Made by a program: the position numbers and the translations under genes. Shown here piece by piece: positions 55,154-64,000 of a stretch of 64,000 bases of DNA. The stretch is from Chloroflexota bacterium (lineage in GTDB: Bacteria; Chloroflexota; UBA11872). Below the pieces are notes generated by a model, which worked only from the letters and a program-made list of their open reading frames with translations, did not search any database and was not told the DNA's origin. The stretch is from contig JAJDVX010000020.1 in assembly GCA_022825895.1 (NCBI GenBank), positions 1-64,000 on the forward strand, given 5' to 3'. Each line of letters starts with the position of its first letter. The first letter of the stretch is position 1.

Positions 55154-55879
55154 TCAGGTCCGAGCAGCGCGTCGCGCGTCGGCCAGCGTGACGGCTCCGG
55201 TGTACAGCGCCCGTCCAATGATCACCCCGGCGGCTCCGATTTCGGCGAGCTGCGCGACGTCGGCCGGGCTGTGCACCCCGCCGGACGCGATGACGTCCAA
55301 CTGTCGGCCATGGCGGCAAACCAACGCCGCGGTGCCTTCGAAGTTCGGCTGCGCCAGCATGCCGTCGCGGTTCACGTCCGTGAAAACGATCGCCGCCGCG
55401 CCCGTCTTCGCGGCGGTCGCGGCCAGATCCGTTGCTGTCATCGAGCTGTCTTCAGCCCACGCTTCGATTGCGACTTGGCCGTTGCGCGCATCGACGCCAA
55501 CGGCAATGCGACCTGGGAAGGCCTCGACGGCGGCAGGGACAAGACCCGGATTGCGCACGGCGGCGGTGCCAATCACGACTCGGGCCGCGCCGGCTTTGAG
55601 TACTTCGCGAACGGCCTCTAAGTCTCGGATTCCGCCGCCGACCTGCACGGGAACGGGTCCCGCGAGGTGGATGATTTCGCTTACGAGCGCGGCGTGGGCG
55701 CGCGCCGCGCTGCGCGCGGCGTCGAGATCCACAATGTGGAGCCAATCAGTCCCGCTGTCCAAGAAGGAGCGAGCGGCCTCGCGTGGATCTTCGTAAAACA
55801 TGGTCTCGCGAGCAAAGTCGCCCTGGATGAGGTTGACGCACTTACCTCCGCGTATGTCGATGGCGGCATAGATATCCAT
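55154..55879 (-). CDS. hisA: Phosphoribosylformimino-5-aminoimidazole carboxamide ribotide isomerase
   Basis: A 241-residue TIM barrel, the Amadori isomerase step before HisHF. AAIDIRGGKCVNL has catalytic Asp8, FTDVNRDGML the second Asp, QVGGGIRDLE and IASGGVHSPAD the phosphate sites. Closely packed between hisH and hisF (3-base gaps). Confidence 0.97.
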   Translation of the reverse strand: MDIYAAIDIRGGKCVNLIQGDFARETMFYEDPREAARSFLDSGTDWLHIVDLDAARSAARAHAALVSEIIHLAGPVPVQVGGGIRDLEAVREVLKAGAARVVIGTAAVRNPGLVPAAVEAFPGRIAVGVDARNGQVAIEAWAEDSSMTATDLAATAAKTGAAAIVFTDVNRDGMLAQPNFEGTAALVCRHGRQLDVIASGGVHSPADVAQLAEIGAAGVIIGRALYTGAVTLADARRAART

Positions 55880-55882
55880 GTG

Positions 55883-56512
55883 TCAGTCGAACTCTGGGGC
55901 CGGCGTCTGGCCGGCCAGACGAATGAAGTTTGCGTAGATTCGAAGTCCAACAAGACCACTCTTCTCAGGGTGAAACTGGGTGGCGTAGAGGTGGTCGCGA
56001 CGTACGACACTCGTGAATTCCAGCCCGTAGTCGGTAGTGCCGGATACGCGGGCGGGATCCGAAGGCCGAGCAAAGTAGGAGTGCACGAAATAGAAGTTGG
56101 CGTCCTGCGGAACACCCGCGAACAGCGGAGAGTCCTCAACCTGCCGCACTTGATTCCAACCCATGTGTGGAACTTCCAAGCCTTCAGGAAAGCGGACGAC
56201 ATCGCCCGGAAGCACGCCGAGGCACGGTGTGTCGTCGTCCTCTTCGCTGCGATCAAACAGGACCTGGAGTCCCATGCAGATTCCCAGGTAGGGGACGCCG
56301 CGTGCGATGGCGGCAACAACCGGATCGTCCACGCGCGCATAGCGCAGACCGCGCATCGTGTCCGCCGCAGCGCCCACGCCGGGCAGAATGACGGCATCGG
56401 CAGCGGCCACGGCGGCTGGTTCGGCCGTGACGTCAAATGCTGCGCCCACGCGCTTGAGCGCCCGCGCCACGCTATGGATATTGCCCGCACCATAATCGAC
56501 GACGGCGATCAC
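55883..56512 (-). CDS. hisH: Imidazole glycerol phosphate synthase, glutamine amidotransferase subunit
   Basis: A 209-residue class I amidotransferase. AVVDYGAGNIHSV starts the protein, YLGICMGLQVLF gives nucleophile Cys79, and ATQFHPEKSG the His-Glu pair. GTG 56512 overlaps the hisS stop (GTGA); the longer frame to 56710 lies within hisS and is rejected. Confidence 0.95.
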   Translation of the reverse strand: MIAVVDYGAGNIHSVARALKRVGAAFDVTAEPAAVAAADAVILPGVGAAADTMRGLRYARVDDPVVAAIARGVPYLGICMGLQVLFDRSEEDDDTPCLGVLPGDVVRFPEGLEVPHMGWNQVRQVEDSPLFAGVPQDANFYFVHSYFARPSDPARVSGTTDYGLEFTSVVRRDHLYATQFHPEKSGLVGLRIYANFIRLAGQTPAPEFD

Positions 56513-57777
56513 GGGTCGCCCGCCAGGATATCCTGTATCCGACGTACGGCGTCGCAGTGACGCACCTCTACTTGAGCGGCGCCGTTGAGCGGCTTGAGCG
56601 CTACAACGCCCCGTTCCAGCTCGCGTGCGCCGATCAGGATCGCGAGACGCGCCTGCGATCGGCTGGCGCGGCGCAGGTGCGAGCGCGGACTGGTCGCGCG
56701 GAAGCCGCACTCGACGGCGACGCCCGCTTGACGAAGCTGGCGAGCCAGGCGCATGGCGTCCGCGACGGCAGCGTCCGCCAGGGGAGCAACGTAGGCCTCG
56801 GGGGCTCGGGGGGCTCGCGCGGTCGTGCCGCAGCGCTCGAGGCTGAGCAGCACGCGTTCGATGCCGCTGCCAAAGCCAACGCCGGGCACGTGGTTCGCTC
56901 CGATCAGTTCAGCCAGATAGTCATAGCGTCCACCTCCTCCGACCGTGCTCTGTGACCCAGCGTCGGGTGGAACAAACTCGAAGACCGTGCGGTTGTAGTA
57001 GTCCAGACCACGCACCAGTCGATGGTTGACGGCGAACGGAATCTCGAGCGACTGCAGCAGTCCCTGGAGCGCGTCAAAGTGAGTGCGTGCAGGTTCGCCG
57101 AGAAAGTCCAGCGAGCGCGGCGCGCCTTCGCACAGGTCAGCGACCGCCGGGCTTTTGGAATCGAGAATCCTTAGTGGGTTGGATGTCAGACGTTCGCGGC
57201 TCTCGGAGTCCAGGCGGTCGGCCAGGGGCGTGAAGTAGTCCACCAGCGCCTGTCGATATGCGGGGCGGGTGTCCGGGTCTCCCAGCGAATTCAACTCAAG
57301 CCGCAGGTCGTCGATCCCCAGGGCGCGATACGTTGACCAGAGCAGGTCAATCACCTCGGCGTCAACAGCGGGACTGGGGTCCCCGAGCGCTTCGGCGCCA
57401 ATCTGGTGGTGTTCCCGATAGCGACCGGCCTGCGGGCGGTCGTAACGAAATATCGAGGTGAGGTAGTAGAGCTTCACGGGCTGCGGCAGGTTGTGCAGTC
57501 CGTTCTGAACGTACGCGCGGACGACGGGGGCCGTGCCTTCGGACCGCAGCGTCAGTGAGTCGCCCCCGCGATCCTGGAAGCTGTACATCTCCTTCTGCGC
57601 AAGGTCTGTTGCATCGCCCGTGGTTCGAGTAAACAACTCGGTTCGCTCGATTGTTGGCGTGCTAATTGGGGCGAAGCCGCGGAGTTCGCACTGGCGCTGA
57701 AAGGTCTCGGACACCAAGCGCCACGCGGGCGCCACATCCGGCAGGCGGTCGGCGGTTCCCCTCGGACGCTGGATCAT
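56509..57777 (-). CDS. hisS: Histidyl-tRNA synthetase
   Basis: A 422-residue class II synthetase. Motif 2 is in YYLTSIFRYDRPQAGRYREH, the histidine-specific loops are in LVRGLDYYNRTVFEF, and motif 3 in GVGFGSGIERVLLSLE; the C-terminal anticodon domain follows. Sits between yggU and hisH with ATGA-type overlaps at both ends, so a tRNA synthetase and the biosynthesis of its amino acid share one transcript. Confidence 0.97.
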   Translation of the reverse strand: MIQRPRGTADRLPDVAPAWRLVSETFQRQCELRGFAPISTPTIERTELFTRTTGDATDLAQKEMYSFQDRGGDSLTLRSEGTAPVVRAYVQNGLHNLPQPVKLYYLTSIFRYDRPQAGRYREHHQIGAEALGDPSPAVDAEVIDLLWSTYRALGIDDLRLELNSLGDPDTRPAYRQALVDYFTPLADRLDSESRERLTSNPLRILDSKSPAVADLCEGAPRSLDFLGEPARTHFDALQGLLQSLEIPFAVNHRLVRGLDYYNRTVFEFVPPDAGSQSTVGGGGRYDYLAELIGANHVPGVGFGSGIERVLLSLERCGTTARAPRAPEAYVAPLADAAVADAMRLARQLRQAGVAVECGFRATSPRSHLRRASRSQARLAILIGARELERGVVALKPLNGAAQVEVRHCDAVRRIQDILAGDP

Positions 57778-58058
57778 CCGGCGGCCTGCAGGCGATTGAC
57801 AGCCGCTTGTACCGCGGTCGGATTGTCGGTCGTGACGGCGATTCGCTTGTCGCGAGCGCGCTTGCCGCGTTCCATGCTGATTGGGCGCCGCGGCAGGTCC
57901 AACGACTTTGCCAGCAAATCCATCACCGCGCGGTTCGCACGGCCATCGCTGGGCGGCACGGCGATTCGGGCGGCGAGTGACCCGTCAGCTCGTTGCCTGA
58001 GGACCGTGGATTGTGCTCGCGGCGTTGCTCGGACGCGGAGTCGAATTGTGGTCGGCAT
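57774..58058 (-). CDS. yggU: DUF167 (YggU) protein
   Basis: A 94-residue DUF167 protein: LRVRATPRAQSTVL, ARIAVPPSDGRANRAVMDLLA and a basic KRARDKRIAV end are the family blocks. Function unknown. It is overlapped by hisS (4 bases) and follows yggT, a conserved pairing. Confidence 0.9.
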   Translation of the reverse strand: MPTTIRLRVRATPRAQSTVLRQRADGSLAARIAVPPSDGRANRAVMDLLAKSLDLPRRPISMERGKRARDKRIAVTTDNPTAVQAAVNRLQAAG

Positions 58059-58081
58059 GTGGAGGCTCTGTCATCGCATGC

Positions 58082-58342
58082 TCACCCGAGGGCGAGTGAA
58101 CGCACAAGGCTCCAGAGCACCTGAATGACCAGAATTGCGATCAGCGGCGAGAGGTCGATCATCCAGGATTGCGGTAGCGCCCGGCGAATCGGACCGAGAA
58201 CCGGCTCAGTCACGTCGATGAGGAGTCGCATGATCGGATGGGACGGGTCGCGGACGAACCACGAGAGAATGGCGCGACCGATGATGGCAAAGACGATGAT
58301 TGTCACCAGCCAATCGAGAAGTTGAACGAGTGCCGGGAGCAC
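58082..58342 (-). CDS. yggT: YggT family membrane protein
   Basis: An 86-residue protein with two membrane segments and the typical block DPSHPIMRLLIDVTEPVLGPIR between them, as in one repeat of YggT (YlmG). Linked by conserved neighbourhood to cell division and envelope growth. Six bases after yggS. Confidence 0.92.
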   Translation of the reverse strand: MLPALVQLLDWLVTIIVFAIIGRAILSWFVRDPSHPIMRLLIDVTEPVLGPIRRALPQSWMIDLSPLIAILVIQVLWSLVRSLALG

Positions 58343-58348
58343 GATGTG

Positions 58349-59059
58349 TCAGGGACCTGGAGTCGGGGAACGCGTGCCAAAGATAGCGCGTCCGACGCGC
58401 ACGATCGTGGCGCCTTCCATCAGCGCCGCGTCGAGGTCGTCCGTCATGCCCATGGAGAGTTCGGCGATCGGCTGGTTGGGCAGGCTGCCTCGCAGGGAGT
58501 CGCGTAGTTGGCGCAGCCGGCGAAAACAGGTGCGGCTGGTTGCCCGATCCGGACCCATCGGTCCAATGGTCATCAGGCCGCGCAGCGTCAGGTCCGTTTC
58601 GCGGTCGAGGACCGATGCCAGCGGCAATAGTTCGGCAGGCTCGATGCCGCCCTGCGTCTGCGCGCCTGTGAGGTTGACCTGGATCAGCACGTCGCAGGGT
58701 TGGCCGTTCCGCACGGCTTCGAGGCGGCGGGCCAGGCGCACCGAATCCACCGAGTGGATGAGCGAAAACAGTTGCGTTGCCGCGCGGGCCTTATTGCGCT
58801 GCAGGTGTCCCACGAGGTGCCAGCGCCCGCCACCGACCTGAGGGATCTTGGCCTGCGCTTCCTGTACCCGGTTTTCGCCGAAATCCGTTAGCCCCGCGGC
58901 CAGGCCCAAACGCACCGTTGCGGCGTCGAATGTCTTGCAGACGGCCACCAGTGTCACCGAATCCGGCGAGCGGCCGGTTTCCAGGCAGACTTTGGTGATC
59001 TGTCTGCGGACGGCCGCCACATTCGCGGTGACCCTGCCCGCGGCATCGGCCAGTGTCAT
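58349..59059 (-). CDS. yggS: Pyridoxal-phosphate homeostasis protein (YggS/YlmE)
   Basis: A 236-residue alanine-racemase-like barrel that binds PLP without enzymatic turnover. VAVCKTFDAATVRLGL has the PLP Lys, DFGENRVQEA and WHLVGHLQRNKAR are signature blocks, ELSMGMTDDLDAALMEGATIVRVGRAIFG ends the protein. ATG 59059 is chosen; the longer frame runs into ftsZ. Confidence 0.94.
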   Translation of the reverse strand: MTLADAAGRVTANVAAVRRQITKVCLETGRSPDSVTLVAVCKTFDAATVRLGLAAGLTDFGENRVQEAQAKIPQVGGGRWHLVGHLQRNKARAATQLFSLIHSVDSVRLARRLEAVRNGQPCDVLIQVNLTGAQTQGGIEPAELLPLASVLDRETDLTLRGLMTIGPMGPDRATSRTCFRRLRQLRDSLRGSLPNQPIAELSMGMTDDLDAALMEGATIVRVGRAIFGTRSPTPGP

Positions 59060-59078
59060 GATCCGGCGAGACTTTGGG

Positions 59079-60266
59079 TTAGCGCCCTTCCGAGCGGCGA
59101 CGAAGGAAGGCTGGGATATCCACTTCGCTCGATTCGCGCGAACGGCTCGAGAAATCAAGCTCGCGAACCACGGGGCTACTTGAGTGTCGCGAGGTGCGGC
59201 GTCTGGTCGGGCGCGCCTCTGCGCTGCCGGTCTGGAAGCCGGTCGCGATGACCGTGACCTGGAGACGACCCTCCATGGCCTCGTCGATTACCGTCCCGAA
59301 GATGATGTTGGCATTCGGCTCGGCCGCCTTGGCCACGATGTCGGCGGCTTCGTTGACTTCGTGAAGGGTCATGTCCGGGCCACCGGTGAAGTTCAGAAGC
59401 ACCCCGCGCGCGCCGTCCACCGACACATTGAGCAGCGGGCTGTTGAGGGCTTGCTGAATCGCTTCGGTTGCTCGGTCTTCACCCTGGGCCTCGCCAATGG
59501 CCATCAAGGCTGTGCCGGATTCGGTCATGACGGCACGCACGTCGTTGAAGTCGAGGTTGATTAGGCCTGGCTGAGTTATCAGGTCGGATACGCCCTGGAT
59601 ACCCTGGCGCAGCACGTCGTCGGCCAACGCAAAGGCTTCGGTGACCGACATCTTCGGGTCGGCGACCGCCAAGAGTTGCTGGTTGGGGATCATCACAAGA
59701 GTGTCGACGCGCTCCTGCAGGTTTCGAATACCTTCCTCGGCGTAACGAGCCCGCGTGGTGCCTTCGAAATCAAACGGTCGAGTCACGACACCGACCGTGA
59801 GCGCACCCGTTTCGCGGGCGACGTCGGCAACAACGGGTGCACCGCCGGTGCCGGTACCGCCGCCCATGCCGGCGGCAATGAAGACCATGTCGGCGCCTTC
59901 CACGGCTTCGCGTATCTCATCCAAGGACTCTTCGGCGGCTTTCTGGCCAAGGGACGGTTGGCCGCCTGAGCCAAGTCCGCGGGTGGCCTTGTCGCCAACG
60001 CGAATCCGTGTGGGCGCACTTGAGCGCACCAGCGCTTGCGCGTCCGTGTTGACGGCGATGAACTCGACGCCTTGCACATGCTCATCGATCATGCGATCGA
60101 CGGCATTGCTGCCGCCACCACCGATGCCAACGACCTTGAGTTCCGCTAACGAGTCGCCGCCGACCGGCTGCCTTGATACGCGACCTGCCGGTGCCGAATG
60201 CGGCTCGCCATCGGCGCCCGTCAGCCGCGTGATTCGACTTCCACCGCGGCCATCACTTTCGGCCAT
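59079..60266 (-). CDS. ftsZ: Cell division protein FtsZ
   Basis: A 395-residue tubulin-like GTPase forming the division ring. GTP-binding VVGIGGGGSNAVDRM, the tubulin signature GGGTGTG (135-141) and NLDFNDVRAVM (synergy loop region) are intact; the C-terminal peptide DIPAFLRRR is the FtsA/partner-binding end. There is an unusual ~40-residue N-terminal extension before the first strand. ATG 60266 sits behind GGGAAGGGTGAG; GTG 60272 is possible. A 110-base gap separates it from ftsA. Confidence 0.97.
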   Translation of the reverse strand: MAESDGRGGSRITRLTGADGEPHSAPAGRVSRQPVGGDSLAELKVVGIGGGGSNAVDRMIDEHVQGVEFIAVNTDAQALVRSSAPTRIRVGDKATRGLGSGGQPSLGQKAAEESLDEIREAVEGADMVFIAAGMGGGTGTGGAPVVADVARETGALTVGVVTRPFDFEGTTRARYAEEGIRNLQERVDTLVMIPNQQLLAVADPKMSVTEAFALADDVLRQGIQGVSDLITQPGLINLDFNDVRAVMTESGTALMAIGEAQGEDRATEAIQQALNSPLLNVSVDGARGVLLNFTGGPDMTLHEVNEAADIVAKAAEPNANIIFGTVIDEAMEGRLQVTVIATGFQTGSAEARPTRRRTSRHSSSPVVRELDFSSRSRESSEVDIPAFLRRRSEGR

Positions 60267-60376
60267 GTCCACTCACCCTTCCCAGGCGCGCCAACATTGG
60301 ACGGCCAGACTGCTCTCGGTGCGGCGCCACAACTGTAACGCCATTATGCCCAAACTGAATCACCGCAACTCGCCTT

Positions 60377-61624
60377 TCACCTGACAGTTGGCGAGACGAC
60401 CGAACGCATCCATCCACCCAGCCTGTCCAAGACACCACGGTGCCGGAGGCTCGTGGCCGTCACCCAGCCGTCTGCTTCTTCAGCCGCGGCGGCCGAGAGC
60501 AGAAGGCCGACACCGGTGCTGAATTCTGGTGCTCGAAGGTTATCGCCCAGACCCCAGAGTGCTCGCGGTCGTCCCGTGGCGACCGGCATGTCCAGGACCG
60601 TGCTGGCCAAGTCCTTGATGCCAGTCAGACGGGAACCGCCGCCTGTGAGCACGGCGCCCGCCGGCAGTATGTCGTAATACCCGCTGCGCGTGATTTCATC
60701 ACGTACGAGGTGCAGCAACTCCTCCACTCTTGCCGTGATGACCTCGGCAAGATCGCGGCGGCGAACGGCCACCGGCGCGCCGTGGTCGAACCCCGGGACG
60801 GCGACGGTTGCATCGTCTTCGTCGACGGGCCATCCGACGCTGCCATGTTCGACTTTCACTGCTTCGGCGACTTTGGTTGGTAACCGGAGCCCTCGGGCAA
60901 TGTCGGCCGTGACCAGCGCGCCTCCAATCGGGATGACGGCAATGTGCCAGCACGCATCATCGACGAATAGGGCGACATCGGTTGTTCCACCGCCAATGTC
61001 GATTAGCACCACACCCTCGCGCCGCTGCTCCGGCATCAGGCAAGCGCGTGCGGAGGCCAGAGGCTGCAGAACGCGGCCCTGCGTTGACAGGCCCGCCTGG
61101 CTCACGCAGTGCTCCAAGTTCGCCATAGCGTTTGTGGCTCCGGTGATGACGTGAGCTTCGACGGCAAGCCGGCGCGCGGTGAGTCCACGCGGATCGAGCA
61201 CGTCGGTGAGGTGGTCGGTTGCAAACGTCTTGGGTATGACCGCCACGACCTCCCGGTCTTCGGCAAGGCTCAACATGGTCGCTCCGCGGACGACCGCCCC
61301 GACATGGCGTTCGCGCACCTCGCGCTCACCGGACGGCAAGCGAACTTCGCCACGCTGGCTGTGAGACTGGAGGTGGCCGCCGGCGATTCCAGTAACGACG
61401 TGCGACGAGCGCGCTCGCGCGGCCTTCTCGGCGCGATGTATTGCTTCGTCAATGGCCTTAACGGTTAGCACGACGTCAACGACCTGCCCGCCTTTGAGAC
61501 CGTACGACGGCGCGGTGCCGACGCCAAGGACATGCAACTGCGCGCCTCGGTATTCCTGCCCAATCACGGCGCAGGTCTTGGTGGTTCCGACGTCCAGTCC
61601 GACGAATATCCGTTTGCGGCTCAT
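60377..61624 (-). CDS. ftsA: Cell division protein FtsA
   Basis: A 415-residue actin-like protein that tethers FtsZ to the membrane. FVGLDVGTTKTCAVIG (phosphate 1), VLIDIGGGTTDVALF (phosphate 2) and GAVLTGGGSRLTGI (adenosine) motifs are clear; the amphipathic C-terminal helix is RLGGWMRSVV. ATG 61624 is preferred to 61642. Confidence 0.95.
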   Translation of the reverse strand: MSRKRIFVGLDVGTTKTCAVIGQEYRGAQLHVLGVGTAPSYGLKGGQVVDVVLTVKAIDEAIHRAEKAARARSSHVVTGIAGGHLQSHSQRGEVRLPSGEREVRERHVGAVVRGATMLSLAEDREVVAVIPKTFATDHLTDVLDPRGLTARRLAVEAHVITGATNAMANLEHCVSQAGLSTQGRVLQPLASARACLMPEQRREGVVLIDIGGGTTDVALFVDDACWHIAVIPIGGALVTADIARGLRLPTKVAEAVKVEHGSVGWPVDEDDATVAVPGFDHGAPVAVRRRDLAEVITARVEELLHLVRDEITRSGYYDILPAGAVLTGGGSRLTGIKDLASTVLDMPVATGRPRALWGLGDNLRAPEFSTGVGLLLSAAAAEEADGWVTATSLRHRGVLDRLGGWMRSVVSPTVR

Positions 61625-61679
61625 GCTCCCATCCTTGGCCAAACGGAGTGCATGAAAAGCGACAGTTTACATAACACAG

Positions 61680-62450
61680 CTACGGCGCCCGAGGATTCCG
61701 GCCTGTGGCGAGCGGCGGCGCGTCCACGGTGCGGTAGGTGGGTCGTTCGATCGGACGGAGGTCCACGCTCGCAATTCGCTCGCCCAAGCGGTTTGCTTGC
61801 TCAAGCACGGCATGCAGCGCGACGAGCTTTGCGTCGAGTTGCGACGTATCACCAAAACCGAGCTCCCGCCCAGCGTGGTCAACCACGGTCAGCTGGCCGG
61901 CTGAATAGCGAATGTGGCTGGGTATGACCCGGAGCAGCGGCAAATTGCTCTGTAGTTGATGCGCGGCTATTAGCGCACCCACGCTCACCACGTCGCCCGG
62001 CACCAGACGAGCCGACGAGTCGTCCTCGATCGTGAGCGGCACCTTTGGCTCGAACTGCTCCGCCAGGACCTCGCCTGACGCATTGACCAGAAAGCTCTGA
62101 CCGTTTGTCACCCAGTTTGCCACCGGCGCCTCGTAGGCGACCGTCACCGTAGCCCGGCCGTCGATCCCTACCCGAACCGTTGCGTCGGCCACTCCCGGAA
62201 GATTCCGGATTTGCCGCCGCAGCGCGTTGCTGTCGATGCGAAACACGTTCTCGCCAATCAGGGGACGAGTGGCGGCCTCGATGCTGGCCGGATCGACCGC
62301 TGGAGGCGGCGAAGAATCCGCCCGGTGTACGGCGACGTTTCTAACGTCAAATACGGGCGAATTGAGAAACCAGATGAGGACACCTGACGAGATCATGGCG
62401 ATAACCAGCGACAACGCCTTGGTGAAGAGTCCTCCGCGTTGGTCGGTCAT
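61680..62450 (-). CDS. ftsQ: FtsQ/DivIB-type cell division protein
   Basis: A 256-residue bitopic protein: one membrane helix (about 12-30), then a POTRA domain (FDVRNVAVHRADSS through ALRRQIRNLPGVADATVRVG) and a beta domain. It links early and late divisome proteins. Its ATG overlaps the murB stop by four bases. Confidence 0.88.
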   Translation of the reverse strand: MTDQRGGLFTKALSLVIAMISSGVLIWFLNSPVFDVRNVAVHRADSSPPPAVDPASIEAATRPLIGENVFRIDSNALRRQIRNLPGVADATVRVGIDGRATVTVAYEAPVANWVTNGQSFLVNASGEVLAEQFEPKVPLTIEDDSSARLVPGDVVSVGALIAAHQLQSNLPLLRVIPSHIRYSAGQLTVVDHAGRELGFGDTSQLDAKLVALHAVLEQANRLGERIASVDLRPIERPTYRTVDAPPLATGRNPRAP

Positions 62451-63370
62451 TTGAACAACGCCCGCGCGTGACTGTTCCAGCGGCCCAGGAGCCTTACTTC
62501 GGGTGTGAGCCGGACGCCGCTTGCCCGGGCCACGCGTTCACGCACTGCAATGGCTAGGTCCAGTACGTCCGTAGCCGTCCCGCCGGGTCTGGCCGAGAGG
62601 AAGTTTGCGTGGATAGGCGAAACAAACGCCCCGCCGAGCTCGTGGCCCTTGAGGCCGGCCGCCTCAATCAACCGTCCTGCGTAATCCCCATCCGGATTCA
62701 TGAAGAACGATCCCGCGTTTTGTCCGAGAGGCTGGGTGGCGCGTCGCCGTCGCGCCAAGGCCAGCAACTCGCGGCGAAGCACGGCTGGGTCGGCAGGTTG
62801 GACGCGAAAGCTCGCCGCCAGCACAACGGGTTCTTTGTCGTCGTCATGGAGGTTGCTTTGCCGATACCCAAAGTCAAAGTCCGATGCCGGGACTTCACTT
62901 TCGTGACCACATCGCCACACGCGGGCGGACGTCAGAACGGCGGCAACGTCGGATCCGAACGCTCCCGCGTTGCCGTAGATGGCGCCGCCCACGGTGCCCG
63001 GGACGCCGATCGCGAACGACAAGCCGCCAAGACCCAAGCGCGCGCATCGCCCGGCGAGGCGCGCCATGCTGTGGCCCGATGCAACCCGCACGAAATCGTT
63101 GGCCGGGTGCGCGTTGAAATCCTGATAGCGGTTGTAGATCACCAGGCCGTCGATCCCAGCGTCGGCTACGAGGGTGTTGGTGCCGTGCCCCATGACAGTG
63201 CGAGGAATCCCCAGGCGATTCGCGGTCTCCAGGGCCAGGCGCAGCGCGGGAAGGCTGCGCACTTCAACCCACAGGTCGGCCGGGCCCCCCACGCCAAACG
63301 ATGTGTGGCGCTTCATGGGCTCGTGCGCGCGAACGCGGAGCGTCGAAGGGAATCTCGCATCCGCGCTCAT
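62447..63370 (-). CDS. murB: UDP-N-acetylenolpyruvoylglucosamine reductase
   Basis: A 307-residue flavoprotein of peptidoglycan precursor synthesis (type II, short form). FAD-binding HTSFGVGGPADLW and MGHGTNTLVADAGIDGLVI, GVPGTVGGAIYGNAGAFGSD, DFDFGYRQSNLH and the catalytic Ser in QNAGSFFMNPDGDYAG are present. Overlaps murC (ATGA). Confidence 0.96.
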   Translation of the reverse strand: MSADARFPSTLRVRAHEPMKRHTSFGVGGPADLWVEVRSLPALRLALETANRLGIPRTVMGHGTNTLVADAGIDGLVIYNRYQDFNAHPANDFVRVASGHSMARLAGRCARLGLGGLSFAIGVPGTVGGAIYGNAGAFGSDVAAVLTSARVWRCGHESEVPASDFDFGYRQSNLHDDDKEPVVLAASFRVQPADPAVLRRELLALARRRRATQPLGQNAGSFFMNPDGDYAGRLIEAAGLKGHELGGAFVSPIHANFLSARPGGTATDVLDLAIAVRERVARASGVRLTPEVRLLGRWNSHARALFK

Positions 63371-64000
63371 TTGACCGTTGCTTGTTTCAGGCGCGTTACC
63401 AAATGATCGGCCAGCGGAGTCACGGACTCCGGGCCCATGACCAGGACTATGTCACCGGCACGTGCCTCTTCGAGAACTCGTTCGGCAATCTCATCGAGAC
63501 TGGGAAGCGCTCGGGCGTTTGGGTGGCGTATTGCCTGAGCCAGGTCTCGTGAATTGATGCCGATGGCCGTTTCGCGTCCTGGCGGCGAGTAGACGTCCGC
63601 CAGAAACACCTGATCGGCATCTCCAAAGGCGTCGAGGAAGTCGTCAAATAAGTCTCGCGTCCGCGACGCCAAGAGCGGTTGATACACCGCGAGCACTCGC
63701 TGCGGCTCAAGTTCGCGCACGGCTTGCAGGCTGGCGCGCACGGCGGTCGGGTGGTGGGCGTAATCCTCAATGACGGCTATGCCCTGGCTGTTGGTCCGAA
63801 GCTCTAGCCGGCGTTCGGCGCCGGCGTAGCGCTCCAGCGCTCGCGCGGCTTCGGACCCTTCAATCCCGGCCAAGTTCGCTGTGGCCATTGCGGCCAACGC
63901 GTTCAAGGCGTTATGGCGCCCGGGAATTGGCAGGCTGAGCCTCAGGTGTTCTCCCGGGCCTCGCACGTGGAGGGTTGGTCCTGGCGCGCCCGGGGCGTAG
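63367..64000 (-). CDS. murC: UDP-N-acetylmuramate-L-alanine ligase (partial, 5' end off window)
   Basis: The C-terminal ~211 residues of MurC. IPGRHNALNALAAMATA ends the central ATPase domain; the C-terminal domain shows IEDYAHHPTAVRASLQA (signature DDYAHHP-like), VYQPLLASRTRDLFDDF and IVLVMGPESV. The frame is open to the window edge at 64000. First visible gene of the division cluster. Confidence 0.95.
   Translation of the reverse strand, partial: YAPGAPGPTLHVRGPGEHLRLSLPIPGRHNALNALAAMATANLAGIEGSEAARALERYAGAERRLELRTNSQGIAVIEDYAHHPTAVRASLQAVRELEPQRVLAVYQPLLASRTRDLFDDFLDAFGDADQVFLADVYSPPGRETAIGINSRDLAQAIRHPNARALPSLDEIAERVLEEARAGDIVLVMGPESVTPLADHLVTRLKQATVK

Overview
The window looks like a chromosomal segment of a GC-rich bacterium, most likely a Chloroflexota (Dehalococcoidia/SAR202-like or a relative). 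This rests on the Tat/lipoprotein solute-binding protein with a Val-Glu-Lys repeat stalk (a style common in Chloroflexota), the murC-murB-ftsQ-ftsA-ftsZ-yggS-yggT order, an AapJQMP-type amino acid transporter, and many cytoplasmic sulfatases and TIM-barrel/Gfo-Idh-MocA pairs. The phylum call is inference from gene style; no rRNA is present.

Layout. 1-590: REP-like palindromic repeats. 0.6-5 kb: an aquaporin-like channel, a secreted NTR-like protein, a decayed copy of the aquaporin 3' end, a frameshifted PD-(D/E)XK nuclease gene and two tandem membrane/coiled-coil genes. 5.5-20.3 kb: five formylglycine sulfatases with an MFS exporter, an orphan sugar-type binding protein, an alpha/beta hydrolase, an ankyrin protein, a HEPN/MNT toxin-antitoxin pair and a DUF2071 protein. 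20.3-24.8 kb: two amidohydrolases (one lacking its metal ligands) and three RDD membrane protein genes carrying four RDD domains. 25-34.5 kb: carbohydrate/acid-sugar catabolism (TIM-barrel isomerase, Gfo/Idh/MocA, enolase-superfamily dehydratase, RraA-type aldolase, ThuA, transaldolase), interrupted by an AbiEi/AbiEii-like pair bordered by a second copy of the enolase gene's 3' end. 34.6-39.1 kb: aapJQMP. 39-49 kb: HIT protein, MFS, ctaB-ctaA with a solitary COX2-type membrane hairpin, a sixth sulfatase, AAC(3)-fold acetyltransferase, flotillin, NfeD, tRNA-Leu(GAG). 49-54 kb: glutamine-amidotransferase-type hydrolase, TIM barrel, MOSC, Gfo/Idh/MocA, MFS and a 36-residue membrane peptide. 54.4-64 kb: an unbroken minus-strand core cluster murC'-murB-ftsQ-ftsA-ftsZ-yggS-yggT-yggU-hisS-hisH-hisA-hisF.

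The accessory half fits a heterotrophic life on sulfated or acidic sugars and amino acids: import by ABC/MFS systems, desulfation inside the cell (none of the six sulfatases has a signal peptide), then isomerisation, oxidation, dehydration and aldol cleavage.

The most unusual structure is a repeated architecture. At two loci (aquaporin 644-2701; enolase-superfamily gene 28450-31933) an intact gene is followed by cargo (an NTR protein; an AbiE-like toxin-antitoxin pair) and then by a same-orientation, still-open, diverged copy of that gene's last ~42-57 codons including the stop. This is what integration into the 3' ends of protein-coding genes would leave, but no integrase is visible; decay of tandem paralogues is the alternative.
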